This document shows positions 1 through 5,231 of a stretch of 5,231 bases of DNA, in pieces. Numbering within the stretch: position 1 is the stretch's first letter; each line of letters begins with the position of its first letter. This DNA comes from Kiritimatiellales bacterium. GTDB lineage: Bacteria; Verrucomicrobiota; Kiritimatiellia; Kiritimatiellales; Pontiellaceae. The notes under the pieces are model-generated. The model was not told the origin of the DNA. It saw only the letters and a list, made by a program, of their open reading frames with translations, and made no database searches. Position numbers and translations under genes: made by a program. The DNA lies in NCBI GenBank assembly GCA_030621805.1, contig JAUXGY010000160.1, positions 1 to 5,231 on the forward strand, in the 5' to 3' direction.

Positions 1-357
1 CCCGGCCTGATCGACGGCGCCCACGAAGGCGTTGGCCTCGGCCACCAGTTTCTCCGCCATATCGAACGTTCCAAATTTCTGCTCTTCGTTATCGACATGG
101 CCGGAACCGACCAGCGCAATCCGGCCGATGACTTTCTCCATCTGAAAGAAGAGCTGCGCCTCCATCAGGAAGCGCTCTCCTGCACCCCGTATCTTGTGCT
201 CGCCAACAAGATGGATGAACCCGCCGCGGCTGAACACATTGCTGAGTTTAAGAAAAAGACCGGCGAGAATGTCTATGAGATTTCTGCCGAACTCGGCGAA
301 GGTTTGGAACCGGTCAAGGACTTCCTCTACGGCCACTTTTTCGGGGAAACCCGGTAA
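1..357 (+). CDS. obg: Obg/CgtA family GTPase, 3' end only (5' end outside window)
   Basis: This is the C-terminal 118 residues of the essential Obg GTPase, which binds GTP in the cytosol and acts in late assembly of the large ribosomal subunit. The reading frame is open from base 1, so the true start lies upstream; the ATG at 97 is internal. The fragment opens with the PG of the G3 (DxPG) motif, followed by the Obg-typical run GAHEGVGLGHQFLRHIER (switch II region, residues 6-23). G4 is NKMD at 205-216 and G5 is the SA pair at 283-288 (ISAELGEGL context). The protein ends about 20 residues after G5, so it lacks the additional C-terminal (OCT) domain found in some Obg proteins; family members without it are common. 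The TAA stop at 355-357 lies one base from the stop of the convergent gene. In many bacteria obg follows rplU-rpmA, but that side is outside the window. The family call is nearly certain. Confidence 0.96.
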   Translation, partial: PGLIDGAHEGVGLGHQFLRHIERSKFLLFVIDMAGTDQRNPADDFLHLKEELRLHQEALSCTPYLVLANKMDEPAAAEHIAEFKKKTGENVYEISAELGEGLEPVKDFLYGHFFGETR

Positions 358-358
358 C

Positions 359-3300
359 CTAGCGCAGATGAATCTTGAAACGTAGGAAGAGGACGGGCTC
401 GTCGGTCAAAACCCTCCACGTTAGCGGATCGTCCCCAAGATAAAAAAATTGGTCTTCGTTCCAATTCTCGAGGTCAGTGCTCCATTGGGGGACAATCTCG
501 ATATCGTCCGATCCGGGTTGGCGGTGGGCGGTAAAGGTCATCGCTTGAAAATCATACTCCAGCGGATCGCTGAAAGCATAGGAGCGCAGGTCTCCTCCTT
601 GGTAGGGAATGCGATCCGTTCCTCCTGGATTACCTCCGTTGGAAATACTGGCGCGCCAATTGATCGCAAGAGTATGATCGGGGGCGGTTGTCGGTGCAAT
701 CAGAACGAGGCTTGGCCCAATGCCGTCCGGGGTCTCTGGCCACGGTCGCTTATCGTCATAGATGAAGGCAAGAAATTCGGCGGACATAGAGTCGGAGAGT
801 GCGACCCGCTCGCCACCATTATCGAGGCCACCAGAGTAGATGCCGGCAATGGGGTCTCCGGGGTGTACCGCTACGAAAGCGGCAGGATCAGCGACAAGAA
901 TCGCGCGCTGCCCAGGCCCAAGCGTGTAGCTGAGCGGGAAAGCGAAAGTGATGCCGTCGCTGAAGTGAACCCCAGTGAGATCGAGGGTGTCGGCGCTCGA
1001 AATATTCATGATTTCGATAAATTCACTACCGGCATCAATGATCGAAGGGTGATACATGAGCTCACTGACAACGAGGCTTGAGGCATCCGGCGGGATGCCG
1101 ACAATAAAGGTGGCTTCGTTGAGAGCCGACCACTCAGAACCATTGAAGGCACGGGCGCGCACATGGGTGGTGGAGTTGAGTGTCAGGGCATCGCCGCCAT
1201 TCACGGACTCGCCTTGGAGTTCGGGCACGATCAGAAAATCAGTGCTACCCGAGCCGAGGTTCAGTCCGTGGATGGCGAGGACGTTGCCGGTGGGTGAGAG
1301 CAGGTTCAGGTGGGCGGTGACGTCGATGGGGACAAACTGGAGGGCTTGGGCATCGGCCGGAGATCCACCCGCTTGGGAGTTCCACACCGGAGTGGATGTG
1401 GGTGGGTTGCGCGATGCGATCTCGACCCCATTGAGGTAGGCGATAAATCCATCGTCGAACTTCATCTTCAGAATAAGACTCTGGAAGTTGGCGGGGTCAA
1501 CCCCGGCGAATGGGATACGCAGGTAAACACTGGGGTTGACGTTGTACATCGTCGCGAGGAGGTCGAGGGATATCTCGGCCTCGTAGCCGGTGCCGTTCTC
1601 ATAGCCCACCCCAGTCGTTCCTGAGGTCCATGCCATATCATCGAAGTCCTTCATGAACCAGGTTGCATCGACCGAGGCGTCGCTTGGAACAAGAGCCCGG
1701 ACTGCGGCGCCGGTCTGGAGCAGGGGGGTGACGGTGGTGCCGCTGGCGGCGGCGGTGGCGGTGGGGCTGATGGTTCCACCGATGAGGCGCGGATCGGAAC
1801 CGTCGGTGGTATAGTAGGTGGTGGCACCGGCGGAGAAATAAACATCGAACCCCGGGGGGATAATGCCACCGTGACGGTTGAATTCCGGTGCATCGAGATC
1901 GGGATAGAGATCGTGAGTGCGCATCTGGCTAAAAACGACGGACTGCCGGTTCGGGAAATAGGTGTTTACCATGTTGGCGTTCCTTGCGTCCCAGTGGTCC
2001 TGCACAGTGCGCAGGGCGGAGTTCTTGGCATCGCCCCAGCGGGCGGATTCTGCGAAAAGAGCGGGCCGGACATGGGTGGCGAGTTCATTCCACCGCACGA
2101 TGTTGTTGGCCTCGGTCATGGCGCCGCCGTGGAAGTAGTGCTTGTAGACCCGGTCGGCAAAGCGCAGGCGGTACTCATCGTTGGCGCGGATCGGAAGATC
2201 GATCTCGCCGGGCGAATCGGTCCACCAGCCACCGGTTCCGGTCTGCACCTTGTTGCCGCTATTCGGGTTGCCGCCGGCGAACGGGATATCGTTGTCCCAG
2301 GTGAAGAACTTGAACCCCTCGGTCCGGCCAACGATCAGATCGCGGATCACGTAGTAGTTTCCGGGCCAGTCTTGCTGGGCGTGGTAGTGGCCGTTGATGA
2401 GGTAGTCGATGAAGCTGTCGACATCGATCAGCACCGGGAAGGATGGGTTCGGGGACCCGTCGGGATTGTTGCCTTGGATGCGCTGGTAAGCATTGTCGGT
2501 GCCCAGACTGGCGCGGGCTTCGTTGAGGAGGTCGTCCCAGATCGCAGTTGATCCTGCGATCGCGCGATCGGGGCAGCAAAACTTCACCACGTCGTATTCG
2601 GTTCGGTCGCCACCCAGATAGGTTTCCGCGAAATCGTCGTCAGGGCGTTCGGTGGGATTGTAGAGCCCCCAGTAGATCCCATTGAGGTAGACGTGGGCAA
2701 ACATCCCACGCACGGCGGGCTGGTTCATGTCGAACTGGGCACGCTTCGCCCACTCGTCGCCGATGTAGGTGGCCGATCCGAATCCGGAGGCTTCGGCGAG
2801 CCAGGCGTCGCGGATGTTGCCGCGCAGGGCGATGGTGTTGAACTTGCCGGGACCATCCGCCCCGAGGATCGGATACTGCATCTTCGTGTCGCCATACTCC
2901 CCTTTGAAAAGCAGCCGCATGTTGAGCTTCGGGGTGATGCCGAGGTTGCGCGAGGTGAAGCCCATGATGCGCAGGCCAGCGCCGGTCTGGTAATGACCAA
3001 TGCCGTCCTCTCCGATAATTTCCACTGAAACCGGGCGCTCCCAGAGTTCCCCTCGGCCGGAGGGATTGAGGTAGATGCCGGTGACCGGATCAAAGAGGTT
3101 TTCCTGGTCGGTGACGATTGAGATGGTGGGAATAGCCTTGAGCGACTCGACGATGGCGGCACGCGCCTGAACGAGCGTAAAGTTGGAGTCACCTGCGGCG
3201 CGGGAGTAGTCTGCGGGATCCGGGTCCATCGCGTAGTCGGCCGCCACGCTCCCCCAAATGTCCGGGTAGCCGGACGGGGAGCCCTGCACCGCGACGTCAT

Positions 3301-5101
3301 TGAGAAAAAGATAGCTATGCGTACCAATGATGCTTGGCGCGAAATCGGCCTTGAAGGCCATAGCCCGCAGGGCGGTGGTGGTGTCAATATTGATCGGGGA
3401 GGAATAAACCGAACCGTGGGTTTCGGAGGGCGTGGAGCCGTCGGTGGTGTAGTGGATGGCGGTGCCGGGGGTCGGGTTAGTGATGGCGACCGCAATGGGA
3501 GTATCGTAGAAGCCCCGTTCGATGCTAAAGGACAGGTCGGCGACAAATCCGGTGACACCGCTTGAATCGTTGGCTTGGCCAGGGGTCGGGGTGGTGAAGA
3601 ATCGTGTGGAAGAGAGATCGGTTGTCACCCCGGACAAGGTGGGAGAAACGAGGAAGTCGCCATCGTCGGCGGAAAGGTTGAGACCCTGGATGGCCAGGAC
3701 ATTTCCGCTTGGAACAAGGGTTCCAGATGGCAGGGAGGAAAGAAATGCGAGGGTATCGTTTTCCGGAGCGGTGGAGCCGGAGTTCCATGCAAGGGCGGCT
3801 GGGGCGTTGTGTCGGGCAAGCTCGATCCCGTTGACCCATGCCACGAAACCATCATCAAGTCCGACTTCAAGAGCCAAGGTGTTGATGTCGTCCGGATTGG
3901 CGATGTCGAAAGAGGAGCGAACCACGATGCCGGAGTTAATGTTGAGCATCACGGCTTCCACGTCGGTTTCGACATCGGTGGCGGAATTGGGGCTGAACTT
4001 GAACGTACCGGCGGCGTAGCGGTTGGCAGGGCCTGCATCGTCCGTGGCCGGAAAGACGCCCGCGCTGCCATAGCGGCTTCCTCCAACAAACTGTAAGCTG
4101 GATTCCCCCGTATCGATGTCGAGGCCGCCGATACTGGTGGATCCCTGATTCGCATTTTGCTCCGTGGCGCCATAGCCGTAGGCGACCATCGTATAGCTAC
4201 CGGGCGGGAGAATGAGTGGAGCGCCAAGCGGCTTGAAGCGGCTTCCGCCTTCAAGCGTTCCGGGGTCTCCGGGTGTAAAGGTTTCGCTGGCAAGAACCGC
4301 CACGCCACTATCGCCGCTACGACTCCACAGCTGGGCGTCGATGGTGAGAAAGAGCCCATCGGAGTCGTCGTCGAAGACGCCCAGATCGGTAACGCGGACC
4401 TCCTCAAGCACCTCGAAATCCATGCCCAGCGAGCCTCCATAGGCCTGGTTTCCTGGGACACCGCTCTCAACGAGATACGCAGTGTGAAACCCGATCCCTC
4501 CGCTGAGAACGGGTCCCGGAGAGGTATTGAAGCCCACCGCAGCTTTGCCCATGCTCCACGCGGAATCATCGTAGCCGGTTTGGGTCCAATCCGGTGTCAG
4601 GGTCGCGTCCGGAACCCAATGGCGGGCGGGAGAGTCTGGAGCAACGAACGTGTCGACCTGCATAAGCAACCCGTAGGCGACATCTTCCCGCTGGGGAGGA
4701 ACGGAAACGTATTCAAAAGCAACGGAGTGGTCGGGCCGAAGCAGGGCGAGGGATTCGCCGACGGCACTGAGTTTAAAGGTCGTGTGCAGATTGCTGCCGG
4801 CATCGATGTAGTTGCTGACAGGCTTGCCGGAGGCAAAGACAACGAGGTGTCCGCCCGGAGGGATGGAGATGCCGGCTGGAAATAGCCAGGTCTGCTCCGA
4901 GTCGCGCAATCCCCAGCCGCCGAGATCGGCCGCGACCACATCCGGGTTGTGGATTTCTATCCAGTCGGGAAAGTTCCCGTCGCCATCGGCGAGAACGGTG
5001 GTGTTGACGGCCATGAACTCACTGATCACCGGCTCGGCAGCGAGAGTAGTGACGAGAGCCAACATGAAAATAATTCCAATAGAAAAACGAGGCAACCACA
5101 T
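359..5101 (-). CDS. Giant secreted lamin-tail / CotH-kinase multidomain protein
   Basis: This encodes a 1,580-residue exported protein. I start it at ATG 5101, which gives a clean signal peptide (residues 1-22, core GIIFMLALV, cut near LAA|EP). An upstream TTG at 5137 would add 12 residues ahead of it; neither start has a clear Shine-Dalgarno. Domains by similarity to family patterns: lamin-tail 1 (about 23-130, with DGDGNFPDWIEIHN); jelly-roll-like module 1 (161-491) carrying a DUF4082-like insert; chitobiase C-terminal-like module (525-599, YTTDGSTP); CotH kinase (about 656-1048); a second chitobiase-like module split by jelly-roll-like module 2 (1136-1297); lamin-tail 2 (about 1342-1496); C-terminal module (about 1514-1580). 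CotH marks include WERPVSVEI, GLRIMG, DWPGNYY (D911) and WDND (936, 938). CotH proteins of Bacillus spore coats are atypical protein kinases; activity, substrate and location here are unknown. No anchor helix, LPxTG or PEP-CTERM tail is visible. The only cysteines are an adjacent pair at 842-843. The C-terminus resembles modules I know from verrucomicrobial exported proteins, where its role is unproven. Confidence 0.93.
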   Translation of the reverse strand: MWLPRFSIGIIFMLALVTTLAAEPVISEFMAVNTTVLADGDGNFPDWIEIHNPDVVAADLGGWGLRDSEQTWLFPAGISIPPGGHLVVFASGKPVSNYIDAGSNLHTTFKLSAVGESLALLRPDHSVAFEYVSVPPQREDVAYGLLMQVDTFVAPDSPARHWVPDATLTPDWTQTGYDDSAWSMGKAAVGFNTSPGPVLSGGIGFHTAYLVESGVPGNQAYGGSLGMDFEVLEEVRVTDLGVFDDDSDGLFLTIDAQLWSRSGDSGVAVLASETFTPGDPGTLEGGSRFKPLGAPLILPPGSYTMVAYGYGATEQNANQGSTSIGGLDIDTGESSLQFVGGSRYGSAGVFPATDDAGPANRYAAGTFKFSPNSATDVETDVEAVMLNINSGIVVRSSFDIANPDDINTLALEVGLDDGFVAWVNGIELARHNAPAALAWNSGSTAPENDTLAFLSSLPSGTLVPSGNVLAIQGLNLSADDGDFLVSPTLSGVTTDLSSTRFFTTPTPGQANDSSGVTGFVADLSFSIERGFYDTPIAVAITNPTPGTAIHYTTDGSTPSETHGSVYSSPINIDTTTALRAMAFKADFAPSIIGTHSYLFLNDVAVQGSPSGYPDIWGSVAADYAMDPDPADYSRAAGDSNFTLVQARAAIVESLKAIPTISIVTDQENLFDPVTGIYLNPSGRGELWERPVSVEIIGEDGIGHYQTGAGLRIMGFTSRNLGITPKLNMRLLFKGEYGDTKMQYPILGADGPGKFNTIALRGNIRDAWLAEASGFGSATYIGDEWAKRAQFDMNQPAVRGMFAHVYLNGIYWGLYNPTERPDDDFAETYLGGDRTEYDVVKFCCPDRAIAGSTAIWDDLLNEARASLGTDNAYQRIQGNNPDGSPNPSFPVLIDVDSFIDYLINGHYHAQQDWPGNYYVIRDLIVGRTEGFKFFTWDNDIPFAGGNPNSGNKVQTGTGGWWTDSPGEIDLPIRANDEYRLRFADRVYKHYFHGGAMTEANNIVRWNELATHVRPALFAESARWGDAKNSALRTVQDHWDARNANMVNTYFPNRQSVVFSQMRTHDLYPDLDAPEFNRHGGIIPPGFDVYFSAGATTYYTTDGSDPRLIGGTISPTATAAASGTTVTPLLQTGAAVRALVPSDASVDATWFMKDFDDMAWTSGTTGVGYENGTGYEAEISLDLLATMYNVNPSVYLRIPFAGVDPANFQSLILKMKFDDGFIAYLNGVEIASRNPPTSTPVWNSQAGGSPADAQALQFVPIDVTAHLNLLSPTGNVLAIHGLNLGSGSTDFLIVPELQGESVNGGDALTLNSTTHVRARAFNGSEWSALNEATFIVGIPPDASSLVVSELMYHPSIIDAGSEFIEIMNISSADTLDLTGVHFSDGITFAFPLSYTLGPGQRAILVADPAAFVAVHPGDPIAGIYSGGLDNGGERVALSDSMSAEFLAFIYDDKRPWPETPDGIGPSLVLIAPTTAPDHTLAINWRASISNGGNPGGTDRIPYQGGDLRSYAFSDPLEYDFQAMTFTAHRQPGSDDIEIVPQWSTDLENWNEDQFFYLGDDPLTWRVLTDEPVLFLRFKIHLR
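1097..1885 (-). repeat. Chitobiase C-terminal-like module, copy 2, split by an inserted domain
   Basis: The N-terminal half (bases 1760-1885) contains FDVYFSAGATTYYTTDGSDP followed by ISPTATA. The C-terminal half (bases 1097-1195) contains ALTLNSTTHVRARAFNG, then EWSALNEATFIV. Together they make one complete module of the same family as copy 1. The whole second jelly-roll-like module (1211-1696) is lodged between the halves, at a surface loop after the SPTATA strand. Both halves are in frame, so this is a nested domain and not a broken gene. Confidence 0.7.
1211..1696 (-). repeat. Intragenic jelly-roll-like module, copy 2 (uninterrupted)
   Basis: This second copy reads straight through: ALVPSDASVDATW, FDDMAW, GVGYENGTGY, VYLRIPF, FDDGFIAYLNGVEIASRNPP, VWNS, GNVLAIHGLNL and DFLIVPELQG. 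It matches copy 1 clearly in DDGF.A.(V/L)NG.E.A..N.P and GNVLAI.GLNL....DFL..P.L.G, but the underlying DNA has diverged, so the duplication is old or the copies were acquired separately. It sits inside a chitobiase-like module whose two halves flank it. Confidence 0.75.
3305..3529 (-). repeat. Chitobiase C-terminal-like (Fn3-associated) module, copy 1
   Basis: About 75 residues run from SFSIERGFYDTPIAVAI through IHYTTDGSTP and SSPINIDTTTALRAMAF to THSYLF. The YTTDGS(T/D)P core followed by a strand that reads 'T.LRA.A.' is the hallmark of the chitobiase/beta-hexosaminidase C-terminal-like family, a small beta-sandwich often found beside secreted catalytic domains. Here it lies just before the CotH domain and probably acts as a spacer or binding module. 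A linker (FLNDVAVQGSPSGYPDIWG and onward) joins it to the kinase domain. Confidence 0.75.
3629..4621 (-). repeat. Intragenic jelly-roll-like module, copy 1 (interrupted)
   Basis: This is the first of two protein-level copies in the giant gene. It begins with HWVPDATLTPDW and YDDSAW, breaks off after AVGF, and resumes with VVRSSFDI, then DDGFVAWVNGIELARHNAP, WNS and GNVLAIQGLNL, ending near LSG. Compared with copy 2, the gap between the GVGY-like strand and the VYLRIPF-like strand is about 175 residues longer (roughly bases 3968-4519). That extra stretch reads as a DUF4082-like beta domain (LGVFDDDSDGLFL, ASETFTPG, LPPGSYTMVAYGYG). The fold resembles carbohydrate-binding jelly rolls, which is inference from pattern only. 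Confidence 0.7.
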
Positions 5102-5107
5102 ATCAAA

Positions 5108-5137
5108 AATATGGGTGGTCTGGGGGTTAAAGGTCAA
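5108..5137 (-). promoter_or_regulatory. Candidate sigma-70-type promoter of the giant secreted gene
   Basis: On the minus strand TTGACC (5137-5132) matches five of six -35 consensus bases. CATATT (5113-5108) matches four of six -10 bases, with an 18-base spacer. Transcription would begin at or within a base or two of the ATG at 5101, giving a leaderless mRNA, which fits the lack of a Shine-Dalgarno sequence. The TTGACC also supplies the alternative TTG start codon, so the two readings compete. The evidence is pattern only. Confidence 0.35.
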
Positions 5138-5175
5138 GGATCAATACGGAACTCGCGAATGCGAAATATCCGCCA

Positions 5176-5231
5176 AGGAAGGCACCGGACTCGAACCAAG
5201 TCGGAGGCCAAGCGGTCTTAGGAAGACAAGA
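5176..5231 (-). tRNA. tRNA-like 3' half, possible tRNA-Arg(CCU), cut by window edge
   Basis: Read on the minus strand, this stretch offers an anticodon-type loop TTCCTAA (anticodon CCT) closed by GTC/GAC. The outer stem has one wobble and one mismatch. A 12-base variable region follows, which can fold as TTGG-CCT-CCGA, then a canonical T-loop context GGTTCGAGTCC and a would-be acceptor strand GCCTTCC plus T. No CCA is encoded. The T-stem is poor: two Watson-Crick pairs, two G-U pairs and one mismatch. A long variable arm is not expected for an arginine tRNA. The 5' half, including the acceptor partner, lies beyond the window. It could be a real unusual tRNA, a decayed copy, or chance resemblance. 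Confidence 0.33.

Noticed and set aside
342..353. Hairpin CGGG-GAAA-CCCG at the end of obg as an intrinsic terminator
   Set aside because: The stem is only four pairs, and neither direction has a T-run after it (the T-run lies upstream on the plus strand and reads as A's on the minus strand). It also overlaps obg codons.
449..1081. 210-residue open frame on the plus strand opposite the giant gene
   Set aside because: It is antisense to strongly recognisable lamin-tail and C-terminal sequence, has no recognisable domain, and is expected by chance in GC-rich coding DNA.
1731..1770. GGC/GGT-rich stretch as a possible simple repeat or slippage site
   Set aside because: The units are irregular and short, and the stretch encodes an ordinary Ala/Thr/Ser linker in the giant protein.
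1651..1893. Proline-rich minus-strand frame with a run of seven prolines
   Set aside because: It is a frame-shifted reading of the GC-rich stretch near 1731-1770 that encodes the SPTATAAASGTTV segment of the real protein.
1871..2551. 226-residue plus-strand open frame rich in V and G
   Set aside because: It is antisense to the CotH domain and its composition is typical of the shadow frame of GC-rich coding sequence.
4157..4885. 242-residue plus-strand open frame
   Set aside because: It is antisense to the N-terminal domains of the giant gene, matches no family I know, and has no independent start signal.
5151..5164. Small inverted repeat TCGC-GAAT-GCGA as terminator of the tRNA-like element
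   Set aside because: The stem is four pairs with no following T-run on the minus strand, too weak to support a terminator.
5192..5231. Plus-strand tRNA with D-loop-like GCCAAGCGGTCTTAGG
   Set aside because: The D-stem pairs at only two positions and there is no T at the position 8 equivalent. The minus-strand T-loop reading explains the similarity better.

Overview
The window looks like bacterial chromosome from the phylum Verrucomicrobiota, by inference from the architecture of the one large gene. That gene combines lamin-tail, CotH-kinase and chitobiase-type modules and ends in a short 'STDL..W ... LRFK' module, a set I associate with very large secreted proteins of that phylum. The sequence is moderately GC-rich. 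No phage or insertion-sequence genes and no CRISPR repeats are visible.

Layout, left to right. (1) Bases 1-357 (+) are the 3' end of obg, the ribosome-assembly GTPase. The fragment runs from the G3/switch II region through G4 (NKMD) and G5 (SA) and stops straight after the G domain, without the extra C-terminal domain some Obg proteins carry. (2) After one spacer base comes the convergent stop codon of a very large gene, 5101 to 359 (-). It encodes a 1,580-residue Sec-exported multidomain protein: signal peptide, lamin-tail domain, a jelly-roll-like module carrying an insert, a chitobiase C-terminal-like module, a CotH-type kinase domain, a second chitobiase-like module split by a second jelly-roll-like module, a second lamin-tail domain, and the C-terminal module. 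(3) Bases 5102-5231 are non-coding on my reading. They hold a candidate promoter that would give a leaderless or nearly leaderless mRNA, and at the right edge a tRNA-like 3' half on the minus strand that the window cuts off.

The two protein genes are not functionally linked as far as the sequence shows. obg is housekeeping and cytosolic, and the large gene is exported and looks monocistronic within the window. Their 3' ends abut with no room for a terminator, so their transcripts probably overlap. The most noteworthy content is the nested domain layout of the giant CotH protein and the odd tRNA-like sequence upstream of it. I did not find a convincing new defence or mobile system here.
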